The position numbers and the translations under genes were made by a program. Below the pieces are notes generated by a model, which saw nothing but the letters and a program-made list of their open reading frames with translations, was not told the DNA's origin and did no database searches. Below are positions 37,520 through 44,040 of a stretch of 53,931 bases of DNA, one piece after another. Every line of letters starts with the position of its first letter. The first letter of the stretch is position 1. Source of the DNA: a virus; IMG/VR virus record IMGVR_UViG_3300023171_000017, positions 1-53,931 of that record. One strand, given 5' to 3'.

Positions 37520-37780
37520 ATGAGCTATTCAAAAAATGATGACGACTTCTATCTGACCGTAGGTCAGCTCCGACGCGTCCTAGAAAATCTACCTGACGAT
37601 ACCAAGGTCTACTACCAACGTATTGAAGACGCGTACTTCGAAAAACACGGGTGGAAGCCAGACCTACTGGTACCCGACGACTCAAAGCACATCTACCCAG
37701 ACATACCAGACAACGAGTATATCCGAACGTTCTGCGCGTTTCACTATGACGGTAGACTTTGCTTGACAGCGCACTACTAA
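37520..37780 (+). CDS. Hypothetical protein, 86 aa
   Basis: LTVGQLRRVLENLPDDTKVYYQRIED at the N-terminus is a pattern seen in many small phage proteins (a 'regulate steps by probability' helix-loop). The C-terminal half is aromatic and acidic. Single-gene unit: own leaderless promoter and own terminator (37799-37835). Function unknown. Confidence 0.75.
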   Translation: MSYSKNDDDFYLTVGQLRRVLENLPDDTKVYYQRIEDAYFEKHGWKPDLLVPDDSKHIYPDIPDNEYIRTFCAFHYDGRLCLTAHY

Positions 37781-37798
37781 CGTAATAGAATATGAATG

Positions 37799-37835
37799 AC
37801 CACCCTCTTACTTTCCAGTTCAGGGGTGGTTTTTT
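37799..37835 (+). terminator. Intrinsic terminator
   Basis: ACCACCC/GGGTGGT stem (37799-37805 with 37824-37830) then TTTTTT. Confidence 0.8.
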
Positions 37836-37852
37836 GTTGTCCTAGAGTTGAC

Positions 37853-37889
37853 AAAACCTATTGTATTTTTACTAAAAGTGCAATATACT
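37853..37889 (+). promoter_or_regulatory. Box promoter: AAAACCTATTG-type, leaderless
   Basis: AAAACCTATTG (37853-37863), -35 TTGTAT (37861-37866), 17-nt spacer, TATACT (37884-37889), 6 nt to ATG 37896. The clearest member of this promoter family. Confidence 0.75.
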
Positions 37890-37895
37890 TATTCT

Positions 37896-38147
37896 ATGAG
37901 CAAACCAGTGAAACAATACAACGCGGTCACGATGAAGAACGGTGTCACACGACAGGTTCCAACTCAATACCACAAACCAAGCGGTAAGAAGAAGACCGTC
38001 TCTATGACGTTACCTATCGCACTTACCGAGGTGGTAGAAAATCTCGCGAACATCGACTTTAACGATAACAAGAGCAATGCGTACGAGACGCTACTATTAG
38101 AAGCTCTAGAAAGCAGGGGTTTAAATGTACAGCAAATCAATGAATAG
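37896..38147 (+). CDS. Small DNA-binding protein, ribbon-helix-helix-like
   Basis: 83 residues from MSKPVKQYNAVTM. Residues about 30-75 (KKKTVSMTLPIALTEVVENL ... LLEALESRG) read as a beta strand plus two helices, the MetJ/Arc layout. Basic N-terminal arm. Likely a transcription regulator, first gene of a rightward set with two further HTH proteins. Leaderless start. Confidence 0.7.
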   Translation: MSKPVKQYNAVTMKNGVTRQVPTQYHKPSGKKKTVSMTLPIALTEVVENLANIDFNDNKSNAYETLLLEALESRGLNVQQINE

Positions 38148-38583
38148 AGCAGCTGAGTGTCGTAAGCTGATGCCAAAGCTGTTCAAGGTAGAGCACGAGC
38201 TTATCGGTAATCAAATCAAACGTGATGTAGCTATCTTCAAAGACTTCGCTACAGGTGGGTACACGTACGAGTCACTGGGTCAGAAGTATAACAAGCTACG
38301 CGGTTCACGTATCTCACAGATCGTGAAGAAGGTCGAGTATCAAATTAAGAACCCGAACCAACCCGACCCGCAAATCACTGACCAAACCCTATGGCGACGC
38401 AACCGAAACATCTACGAAAAGTGGTGTACTGGTGAATATAGTATCTACGACCTATCTACGAAGTACAACCTCACCGAAGCGCGTATCAATCAAATCATCA
38501 AAGATGTCACCCGCAACGAAGAACTCCGACGCGCCAGAGAGGACTTCAACGAACCACTCATAAGCGAGATGGTCAAACGATAA
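38125..38583 (+). CDS. Protein with two tandem helix-turn-helix repeats
   Basis: 152 residues. Two related units: YTYESLGQKYNKLRGSRISQ and YSIYDLSTKYNLTEARINQI, each a helix, turn and recognition helix ending S/NQI(V/I)K. The repeats look like sigma-70 region 4 or Mor-type HTHs. ATG 38125 (SD AGGGG) overlaps the upstream gene by 23 nt. Probably a phage transcription factor. Confidence 0.72.
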   Translation: MYSKSMNRAAECRKLMPKLFKVEHELIGNQIKRDVAIFKDFATGGYTYESLGQKYNKLRGSRISQIVKKVEYQIKNPNQPDPQITDQTLWRRNRNIYEKWCTGEYSIYDLSTKYNLTEARINQIIKDVTRNEELRRAREDFNEPLISEMVKR

Positions 38584-38738
38584 TGCGTAGCATTCGATGT
38601 TTCTTCGGTATGCACAAGCTAGTTCCGATCACTGAACCCGAAACGGTTCACGAGAACAAATGGGTGGGGTATGAAGAAGCAATCGTAATATGCTCGCGTT
38701 GCGGGTTACTCGCTAATGCAAGAAAGGAGCTAGACTGA
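38583..38738 (+). CDS. Small zinc-knuckle-like protein, 51 aa
   Basis: MRSIRCFFGMHKLVPITEPE ... VICSRCGLLANARKELD. A C-S-R-C knuckle near residue 37 plus an upstream Cys/His could bind zinc. ATG and stop overlap neighbours by one base or more. Function unknown. Confidence 0.65.
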   Translation: MRSIRCFFGMHKLVPITEPETVHENKWVGYEEAIVICSRCGLLANARKELD

Positions 38739-38881
38739 TGAGTCAAAAAATGTATAACGCTATGGTCATCTGGGCATTCGTGCTTATGACAATTATAACT
38801 TGCGCATTCGCGTACACAATAATCGACACCGCTAACCAAATAGACGCGTACCACCAAAAGTACGACGAGTACGAGAACTAA
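38738..38881 (+). CDS. Small single-pass membrane protein, 47 aa
   Basis: MSQKMYNAMV, then one transmembrane helix (IWAFVLMTIITCAFAYTII) and a charged C-terminus (YHQKYDEYEN). ATG overlaps the previous TGA; SD AAAGGAG. Unknown role. Confidence 0.65.
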   Translation: MSQKMYNAMVIWAFVLMTIITCAFAYTIIDTANQIDAYHQKYDEYEN

Positions 38882-38882
38882 T

Positions 38883-39170
38883 ATGGGTATGTACCGCGAC
38901 CTGTATGAAGAGAACGGGTATATCGAACTGATACCTCTCGTTCACAAGGCTATGGAGAACGGTAACTACGGTAATTATATGACCAGTATGCGTAACGTCG
39001 TGATGTTTCTCGGTTACGCACAGGGCTGGGACACACTTAAAGCAACGAGCGAACAGTGGGGTCTACACCCAAGCACCATATCGAAAATCTTTACTCGGCT
39101 TGCCGAGCGCACCCTCCAATACGAAGATCAAATACTCGCAGGTGACGAGACGCTGGATATACTGGTATGA
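38883..39170 (+). CDS. HTH protein, paralogue A
   Basis: 95 residues. Central region (NYMTSMRNVVMFLGYAQGWD, then GLHPSTISKIFTRLAERTLQ) has the form helix-helix-HTH. It is clearly related to the next gene. Likely DNA-binding regulator. Overlaps the next ATG by 4 nt. Confidence 0.72.
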   Translation: MGMYRDLYEENGYIELIPLVHKAMENGNYGNYMTSMRNVVMFLGYAQGWDTLKATSEQWGLHPSTISKIFTRLAERTLQYEDQILAGDETLDILV

Positions 39171-39499
39171 TGCCAACCGTTAATTTCAATGAATGGGTAT
39201 ACCTTGGTGACTTGTCACCCGCACGACGCGATAGCGTCCAACGCTGCCGAAACGTCCAAAATCTAGTCCGACTCGCAGAAGAACGTGGGTACTACAAGAA
39301 CTACGACTCAACCAAGCGCAACCTCATCATCTTTCACGCGTATTGCACGGGGTTGATAGAGTACGCTCGCATCGCAGAAGTCACACACCTCAGCACTTCT
39401 TCAGTTGGTAGCATACTAAATCGTGTCATAATAAATACATTAGGCAATGAAGGCAAAATAATAATGAAGCGCGCAAAGAAAGGTAGCATACTGATATGA
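39167..39499 (+). CDS. HTH protein, paralogue B
   Basis: 110 residues. NYDSTKRNLIIFHAYCTGLI and HLSTSSVGSILNRVIINTLG align with paralogue A over the HTH region; the C-terminus is basic (KRAKKGSIL). Tandem duplication with divergence. Overlaps the next ATG by 4 nt. Confidence 0.72.
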   Translation: MMPTVNFNEWVYLGDLSPARRDSVQRCRNVQNLVRLAEERGYYKNYDSTKRNLIIFHAYCTGLIEYARIAEVTHLSTSSVGSILNRVIINTLGNEGKIIMKRAKKGSILI

Positions 39500-39852
39500 G
39501 TTTCGCATCGAACCAGTCTCGCATTCGTGTCGGTGGTGGTGTAACGCGTGGTAAAATCGTCGTTGGTGGTGGTATCAAACGCGGTGGCTTCACGATGTAC
39601 GGTGGTAGATCACGACGAAAGAACTCCAATACTCCTACTTATCCTACCCGTAGAAAATCCAACTCGGCAGTGTCGGGGGTGAGTAACGTCACAGCATTCT
39701 TATTCTTAATGACCTTCTTTTTTGTCATACTCACACTCGCGATAGGGTGGATCGCAATACTTATCGCGTTCGCAGCACCCGTCATTGTCGTACTAGGCTT
39801 CTTGGGTCTGTTTTGCTTACCTTTTGTCGGGCTCACTCGTCAGAGAAATTAG
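39496..39852 (+). CDS. Two-pass membrane protein with Gly/Arg-rich N-terminus
   Basis: 118 residues. Residues 1-60 are Gly/Arg-rich and basic (RIRVGGGVTRGKIVVGGG), followed by two strongly hydrophobic helices (about 64-85 and 88-110) and TRQRN end. The basic cytosolic tail could contact nucleic acid or lipid heads. Not recognised. Last of the rightward set; a terminator follows. Confidence 0.7.
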   Translation: MSFASNQSRIRVGGGVTRGKIVVGGGIKRGGFTMYGGRSRRKNSNTPTYPTRRKSNSAVSGVSNVTAFLFLMTFFFVILTLAIGWIAILIAFAAPVIVVLGFLGLFCLPFVGLTRQRN

Positions 39853-39901
39853 AAAAAAAATTACGAGGGGGGTTGCTACGGCCTCACGTAAACAAAAAGA
39901 T

Positions 39902-39922
39902 GAACGGGTTTTTGGCCCGTTC
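39902..39922. terminator. Terminator between convergent genes
   Basis: GAACGGG/CCCGTTC stem; minus side continues ATCTTTTTG, plus side ACCTTATTT. Serves both 39496-39852 and 39941-40264. Confidence 0.75.
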
Positions 39923-39940
39923 ACCTTATTTATATTGTGC

Positions 39941-40264
39941 TTACTTGCTTAGTGGGATAAAGTAGTAAACAGATTTTTTACTATTAGTTAGTTCTAAAAT
40001 GTTTTTTACCTTGTGTGCTAGTAGTTCCTTGCCGTATACAATCTGCATAGTGGTTGTAACTACCTTGTCGCCCTCGGTGTAGCGTATCACGTGTTGGCGG
40101 TTTACTTTTTTACCCGCTTCGTCCCGTACGCTTGACGCTTTACCCTCTACACTTTTGACAATCTGCTTGCGATAATCTTGGGCAACTTGTAACTTGTGCT
40201 TAGGTACTGTAACTTTTGCTTTAGTTGTTTTTGCTTTAGTGGTTGTAGCTTTAGTGCTTACCAT
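39941..40264 (-). CDS. Small basic protein, paralogue 1
   Basis: 107 residues from MVSTKATTTKAKTTKAKVTV. Shares KAKVTVP-x-HKL, IVKS(V)-x-GKA(S/T)S-x-RDEAGKK-x-NRQHVI and YGKELLAH with the protein at 40719-41021 over the whole length. Lys/Thr-rich arm then a compact beta-rich body. Possibly nucleic-acid binding. Leader of about 60 nt with GAGG before ATG; box promoter upstream. Confidence 0.75.
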   Translation of the reverse strand: MVSTKATTTKAKTTKAKVTVPKHKLQVAQDYRKQIVKSVEGKASSVRDEAGKKVNRQHVIRYTEGDKVVTTTMQIVYGKELLAHKVKNILELTNSKKSVYYFIPLSK

Positions 40265-40328
40265 AATGTTATACCTCAGACGCTTATAATTATAATTGTA
40301 GTAGTCGCGTCCCTCTCTACTGTTTATA

Positions 40329-40365
40329 AGTATACTACAGATGATGATAAAAGTCAATAGGTTTT
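40329..40365 (-). promoter_or_regulatory. Box promoter: AAAACCTATTG-type
   Basis: Minus strand AAAACCTATTG (40365-40355), -35 TTGACT, 17-nt spacer, TATACT (40334-40329). Gives a leader of about 57 nt to ATG 40264. Confidence 0.7.
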
Positions 40366-40369
40366 ATCA

Positions 40370-40718
40370 ATAATCTTTACGGATTTATGGCGATGGTATA
40401 GCACGTCCTCACAACACAGGACGAGGATACGGGCGGAATGTTTTCACGTGAAACTGCCACGGCCTCTCGCCTCCCTGCTCGGTCCCCCAGGCCGCCTTTC
40501 TTTTCTTTCGCCTTACCTAAGATTCATTTGCCAGCCTTAGCCGCCATGCGGGCGCCCCACTACCGAATAGCCTGTAGCGGATTACATTTGTCTGGCTTAG
40601 CCCAGCAGCGGTGTGATCGCGTCCTCTGTATGCAGGACTAATAGCTGTCAGACCTCACCAGATCCCCTGCCTGAGCTTGGAGTAGCGTGACCCACCAATC
40701 ACGCTATCCTATGCCTAA
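40370..40718. other. GC-rich structured non-coding region with a parS-like palindrome
   Basis: About 350 nt without a credible gene, markedly richer in GC than its neighbours. It contains GTCCT/AGGAC (40406-40423) and TAGCGTGA/TCACGCTA (near 40684-40709) hairpins, GC-rich inverted segments around GGCCT/AGGCC, and a segment AGCCTGTAGCGGATTACATTTGT that matches AGCCTGTGGTGATTTGCATTTGT near 41205 at 18 of 23 positions. It may encode structured RNA or be a DNA site (maintenance, replication). Confidence 0.45.
40440..40455. promoter_or_regulatory. parS-like palindrome
   Basis: GTTTTCACGTGAAACT matches the bacterial ParB site TGTTTCACGTGAAACA at 13 of 16 positions, with 13 consecutive bases (TTTCACGTGAAAC) identical. 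No ParA/ParB gene is in the window. Confidence 0.4.
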
Positions 40719-41021
40719 CTAAGCAACTGGTACGAAGTAATAGACACTGCCCTTGCGGTTCGTAAGCTCTAAGATGTCCTTGCTAGTGTGTGCAAGTAAC
40801 TCTTTCCCGTAGATGATTTGTAGGGTAGCTGTAACGACTTTGTCGCCTTCGAGGTAAGTGATAACGTGTTGACGGTTAATCTTCTTGCCTGCTTCGTCAC
40901 GTAAGCTGGTAGCCTTACCTGTTACTGACTTGACGATGTTCTTGCGAAATGTTTTAGCCACTTCGAGTTTGTGGGCTGGTACTGTTACCTTAGCCTTAAC
41001 TGGTGCTTTGGTTGCTGTCAT
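40719..41021 (-). CDS. Small basic protein, paralogue 2
   Basis: 100 residues (MTATKAPVKAKVTVPAHKLE...). Homologous to 39941-40264 along its length; both end in a YYF(I/V)P motif. SD AAGGAGA 8 nt before ATG, leader of about 45 nt, box promoter upstream. Nucleic-acid binding is a guess from the basic arm. Confidence 0.75.
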   Translation of the reverse strand: MTATKAPVKAKVTVPAHKLEVAKTFRKNIVKSVTGKATSLRDEAGKKINRQHVITYLEGDKVVTATLQIIYGKELLAHTSKDILELTNRKGSVYYFVPVA

Positions 41022-41070
41022 AATATCTCCTTGTGATTATGATTATATGGGTATCTCTACCACTGTAAGT

Positions 41071-41107
41071 ATTATCTCATAGGCGACGATAAAATACAAT
41101 AGGTTTT
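41071..41107 (-). promoter_or_regulatory. Box promoter: AAAACCTATTG-type
   Basis: Minus strand AAAACCTATTG (41107-41097), TTGTAT, 17-nt spacer, GATAAT (41076-41071). Confidence 0.7.
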
Positions 41108-41645
41108 TGGCACATCAGGATTCCACTGGATACCGTCCGGATCGGCAGTAAAGCCGTAGAACTGGGGAGTATGCCACCTGGAGTGAGGCTTTGGCAAGTA
41201 GCCTGTGGTGATTTGCATTTGTTCGCCCTTGTTTCGTGGCTGTATAGTGCAGCAGCCTACCCGTGCTGGAAGAAGCCAGGTTCTTGTGGATTCTAGGAGC
41301 TCTGAGATAACGCGGTTCTGGGAGGCCTGGGTTAGCTGGATACCTAAAACTTCAGTATTCGGGGGGTATGCTGAAATCTGCTGGTTTTAATCCAGGTAGT
41401 ACAGGATTCGTAAGTCTGGCTTCGGATGGTGTAGCTGCCAGGAGGTCGTTGGCAATCCAGAGCTTCAATTCACGGATTTGGGCTGGTCGTTGGCAAAAAA
41501 CGCGTTCAATTCGGCAAAAACAAGCCATGATTGGCAAAAAGGGGGGCGGATTCCTACTCCAAGAGTGTTCAGAAAAGTTGGAGATTGTGGCTTGCGTTCC
41601 GCCCTTTCCGTTGTTCTTGTCCTGCTTTGGCTATCTAGGTCTGGG
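41108..41645. other. Long non-coding region with iteron-like repeats
   Basis: About 540 nt, no SD-led ORF and no family match in any frame. It holds repeated short words (TCCAG, GGATTC, TTTGGCAA), the AGCCTGT...CATTTGT segment shared with 40.5 kb, and the four phased GGCAA repeats at 41444-41540. A degenerate box promoter at its right end would transcribe it leftward into 40719-41021. Candidate origin, centromere-like or RNA region. Confidence 0.45.
41444..41540. repeat. Iteron-like phased repeats (GGCAA/GGCAAAAA)
   Basis: GGCAA begins at 41451, 41492, 41513 and 41533, spacings of 41, 21 and 20 nt, near multiples of two helical turns. The first two share GGTCGTTGGCAA; the last three continue as GGCAAAAA with in-phase A-tracts, which bend DNA. 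Confidence 0.6.
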
Positions 41646-41682
41646 ATTAGGTGCGTTTTCGTGATAAAACACAATACTTTTT
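41646..41682 (-). promoter_or_regulatory. Degenerate box promoter
   Basis: Minus strand AAAAAGTATTG (41682-41672), TTGTGT, 17-nt spacer, CCTAAT (41651-41646). The TTTTATC after the -35 also matches other members. The -10 is weak. Confidence 0.4.
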
Positions 41683-41767
41683 CCTCTTGGCTTTCTTCAC
41701 GCAATTCTTTATAAAGCCTTTAGTATACGGTCTTATACTCTCTATATAGCAATCAGACACAGGAGAA

Positions 41768-41794
41768 GGGTTATTGGCGAGATTTTTTTCGTTT
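41768..41794. repeat. GCCGAGGTTTTTTCG repeat, copy 1
   Basis: GGGTTATTGGCGAGATTTTT variant of an element also found at 42049-42075 and 42843-42862; positioned just upstream of the promoter of 41854. Confidence 0.45.
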
Positions 41795-41853
41795 CGGTTG
41801 AGGCGTGTGCGTTCTTTACAATAAGCGTCCTACACGTCATAATAATGGGTAAG

Positions 41854-42039
41854 ATGGAGATACTTGAATACCCCCTAGAGGACTACGCAGTAACGAAAGA
41901 TGGGCGCGTGTGGTCCTTTCGATCGGAGCGTTGGCTATCGGAGTTTATGGTTAATGGGCGTAGGGCGGTAACGATGACCGTTGAAGGCAAACGCTATACT
42001 AGGCTCGTTGATGTACTTATACGTTCTATACACGAATAG
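41854..42039 (+). CDS. NUMOD4-like small protein
   Basis: 61 residues from MEILEYPLEDYAVTKDGRVW; an ATG at 41845 directly touches the CATAAT -10 so 41854 is preferred (TTTACA-18-CATAAT upstream). YAVTKDGRVWS and KRYTRLVDVLI resemble NUMOD4 modules that bind DNA at the N-terminus of HNH homing nucleases, but the nuclease part is absent. It could be a stand-alone module or a remnant. Confidence 0.65.
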   Translation: MEILEYPLEDYAVTKDGRVWSFRSERWLSEFMVNGRRAVTMTVEGKRYTRLVDVLIRSIHE

Positions 42040-42048
42040 CACACAAAA

Positions 42049-42075
42049 GGGTTCTTTGCCGAGGTTTTTTCGCCT
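42049..42075. repeat. GCCGAGGTTTTTTCG repeat, copy 2
   Basis: GGGTTCTTTGCCGAGGTTTT then TTCGCCT, between the convergent ends of 41854-42039 and 42074-42511. Confidence 0.5.
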
Positions 42076-42511
42076 ATGCGTAAATGTATAGACCGTTGCG
42101 ACTAAGCAGTTCGCCTCGACTAAACTCAAGTACCTTTGCGATGTCTGCGTCCGTAAGCATAGCTTGTTCAGCAGGTAGACCGAATGCCGCTGTATCTCTC
42201 ATTCTCATACGACTGTATTGAAGAATTAGCTTGTGGTAGAGGGCGTGGTTGATACGGTGATATACAGTTACTTCCTTAATATCGTAGTACCTGAACCTTA
42301 CTGTTTGCCCTGTACGTTTCACAACTTGGTGAATATAGACGTTTGCCGCTTTTTCTACGTCAACGTGAGGTCCCGCTTTTACGAGTTCAAGAGCTTTGCG
42401 ACCGCCCTTTTTTACACCCATATAAACGCCTACTCGACTTGGTTTGTTCTTCTCTCCTGGTATGAAGCTCATAGCAGTATCAGTAACTTGTCCTAAATAA
42501 TTGGTTTTCAT
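42074..42511 (-). CDS. Hypothetical protein, 145 aa
   Basis: Start at MKTNYLGQVTDTAMSF (SD AAGGGAA); the longer ORF runs into the leader. Basic beta-rich N-half (SRVGVYMGVKKGGRKALELV), then helical with HRINHALYHKLILQYSRMRM. No known domain. Leader of about 50 nt from the box promoter. Same orientation and promoter type as the two basic paralogues, so co-regulated. Confidence 0.72.
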   Translation of the reverse strand: MKTNYLGQVTDTAMSFIPGEKNKPSRVGVYMGVKKGGRKALELVKAGPHVDVEKAANVYIHQVVKRTGQTVRFRYYDIKEVTVYHRINHALYHKLILQYSRMRMRDTAAFGLPAEQAMLTDADIAKVLEFSRGELLSRNGLYIYA

Positions 42512-42569
42512 TGTAACAGTTCCCTTGATTATGATTATTATACGTTTACTGTTTTGTTCGTATGCTACT

Positions 42570-42606
42570 ATTATACAATAAGGATAGACTAAATACAATA
42601 GGTTTT
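42570..42606 (-). promoter_or_regulatory. Box promoter: AAAACCTATTG-type
   Basis: Minus strand AAAACCTATTG (42606-42596), TTGTAT, 17-nt spacer, TATAAT (42575-42570). Confidence 0.72.
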
Positions 42607-42699
42607 TTCTACTCTAGGAGACCGTGGATTGTTACTCTTCACAGGCAGCAGCGGGGTAAAAAGCCGTGATTTGAGTAAGCCTGGTGTTTGATTTGGGTG
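42607..42699. other. Intergenic stretch between divergent promoters
   Basis: About 90 nt between the leftward box promoter and the rightward TTTACA promoter. Contains AGGCAGCAGCGGGG, similar to CCAGCAGCGG at 40.6 kb. No gene seen. Confidence 0.4.
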
Positions 42700-42728
42700 T
42701 TTACAATACCTTAGCCTTGTTGTATAAT
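42700..42728 (+). promoter_or_regulatory. Strong promoter of the right operon
   Basis: TTTACA (42700-42705), 17-nt spacer, TATAAT (42723-42728). Drives the leader RNA and the 43-49.6 kb operon. Confidence 0.7.
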
Positions 42729-42734
42729 GTATAT

Positions 42735-42820
42735 AAGCGATAGCTGTAGAGTTCACTCGTAACTTGAGTGCTACAGGTCATTGCGGCAGTTGATAGTACT
42801 CCCTTTATGGGGGTTCTTTT
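42735..42820 (+). ncRNA. Leader RNA with attenuator-like terminator
   Basis: About 85 nt from the expected start to a terminator. A two-part hairpin CTGTAG(42744)-CACTC/GAGTG-CTACAG(42776) is followed by a linker and the ACTCCC/GGGGGT terminator. The operon's first gene begins about 150 nt further on, so the element may be a riboswitch-like attenuator or a stand-alone sRNA. Confidence 0.5.
42798..42820 (+). terminator. Terminator / attenuator in the operon leader
   Basis: ACTCCC/GGGGGT stem, loop TTTAT, then TCTTTT. Confidence 0.65.
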
Positions 42821-42842
42821 AATTGCAAGGCAAGAACAGATG

Positions 42843-42862
42843 TTGCCGAGGTTTTTCAGCCT
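42843..42862. repeat. GCCGAGGTTTTT repeat, copy 3
   Basis: TTGCCGAGGTTTTTCAGCCT, 17 of 20 bases like copy 2, inside the operon leader after the attenuator. Confidence 0.5.
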
Positions 42863-42915
42863 GTCTCCAGCGAGTCGAGATTGCGACGTGGGGCGGTGAA
42901 AGTGCCTCCTTATAT

Positions 42916-42936
42916 ACATTTGTTTTAGCCTGCCCC
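42916..42936 (+). repeat. CATTTGT-N5-CCTGCCCC motif, copy 1
   Basis: Non-coding copy, 37 nt before the first operon gene. Matches copy 2 (49019) at 19 of 21 positions. Confidence 0.65.
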
Positions 42937-42972
42937 CAAATCATAATAATTATTACTCAAAGGAGAGCGATA

Positions 42973-43197
42973 ATGGCAAACACACCACACGACAACGTTG
43001 GCGAAGTATTGGTCCTCAAAGACTTTTCGACACCTGACGTTGCCTTTTCACTAAACGCAACCGTTGCTAGCGATGGCTCGGTTGTACTGTATGACTACAA
43101 GCGTACGGGCTCAAACCACGATAGCAAAATCATTGTTATCAACGAGGACGAGTTCGAGCAACTTGCTTCATACATGGGCTATATCAAAGAGGTATAG
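42973..43197 (+). CDS. Hypothetical protein, 74 aa
   Basis: Start at MANTPHDNVGEVLVLKDF with SD AAAGGAGA; the upstream ORF extension is leader. Small beta-rich domain (VLKDFSTPDVAFSLNATVAS) ending YMGYIKEV. First gene of the right operon. Unknown function. Confidence 0.75.
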   Translation: MANTPHDNVGEVLVLKDFSTPDVAFSLNATVASDGSVVLYDYKRTGSNHDSKIIVINEDEFEQLASYMGYIKEV

Positions 43198-43198
43198 C

Positions 43199-43561
43199 AT
43201 GGCCGAGTTTACACCAAACAAGTTTGAGCCGATCAAGGGCGTTCACCGCATTGAAAAAGTGGACTACCGACGATGGGCTCTCGATAAGAACCTACAGATT
43301 TTAGGGCGACAAAACTATGTTCTTGCAGATTTGGTACAGGCACTCAAAGACTACAAACAACCTTGGAAAGAGAATGCACGGCAGTCGATGACTTACCCAC
43401 TCAAAATGGATAAGCATATTACCGTATACCTCTTAGACAATGGTGTTGATGCCTTTGTATTGCTTGTAGACGATATGCAAGGCAGTTCATATAATCGCAA
43501 TCAATTCGAGGTTACAGGAGAGCAACAGATAGTTGTTTTCTTGGTATCGGAGAACGCATAA
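43199..43561 (+). CDS. Hypothetical protein, 120 aa
   Basis: MAEFTPNKFEPIKGVHRIEK..., beta-rich with VYLLDNGVDAFVLLVDDMQG. Starts one nt after the previous stop and overlaps the next ATG. Not recognised. Confidence 0.75.
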   Translation: MAEFTPNKFEPIKGVHRIEKVDYRRWALDKNLQILGRQNYVLADLVQALKDYKQPWKENARQSMTYPLKMDKHITVYLLDNGVDAFVLLVDDMQGSSYNRNQFEVTGEQQIVVFLVSENA

Positions 43562-44040
43562 TGAATAACAGTTTACGCCTTGAGCAAATGGTCAGCGAAA
43601 TAACGAAGAAAGGGAACGTTCGAGCAACTTTGCAACGGCGAACCAGTTCAAACGTATTCGCTGAGGACAAGTTTATATACTCATACGGTCATCACTATAT
43701 ACTAGGAACCCTTATAGGTAGTACCTGGCTGGTGAACACCGAACGGTATTCGACATCGACAGGACGACATCTTAGCTACTTGCGTTCAGCACTTAGCAAG
43801 AATGGCGTTACGAGCGATAAAATCATATACACGCCTATCGACACCAACTCATTAGAGCCTGCAGCGATTATTCGCAACGGTATTCGATTGTTGGAAACAG
43901 CTTCAATGGAAGTCGCAAGACAACTTGAGAAGACTCGTAAAGGCAGTGGTAACAACCTGCGACTTATTCGTGAACTACAGGAGATCGAGCAGTCGCAACG
44001 TCGCCTAGTGGTTCTAGGTGAGATGAGAGGAGGTCAGTAA
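43561..44040 (+). CDS. Hypothetical protein, 159 aa
   Basis: Basic protein: beta-rich first half (NVFAEDKFIYSYGHHYILGT), long helical C-terminal half with RLIRELQEIEQSQRRLVVLG. Coupled to its neighbours. No motif recognised. Confidence 0.75.
   Translation: MNNSLRLEQMVSEITKKGNVRATLQRRTSSNVFAEDKFIYSYGHHYILGTLIGSTWLVNTERYSTSTGRHLSYLRSALSKNGVTSDKIIYTPIDTNSLEPAAIIRNGIRLLETASMEVARQLEKTRKGSGNNLRLIRELQEIEQSQRRLVVLGEMRGGQ

Noticed and set aside
40438-40641. 67-codon plus ORF in the GC-rich region
   Set aside because: No start signal and atypical composition; overlaps the parS-like palindrome and hairpins.
41368-41714. Overlapping ORFs of 78-98 codons in the non-coding region
   Set aside because: No SD or promoter-linked start, low-complexity residues, and they cross the iteron repeats; treated as non-coding.
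42823-42972. N-terminal extension of the 42973 gene (includes YTFVLACP)
   Set aside because: Strong SD sits at 42973; the extension contains an attenuator-linked leader and the nucleotide-level motif, so it is probably untranslated.
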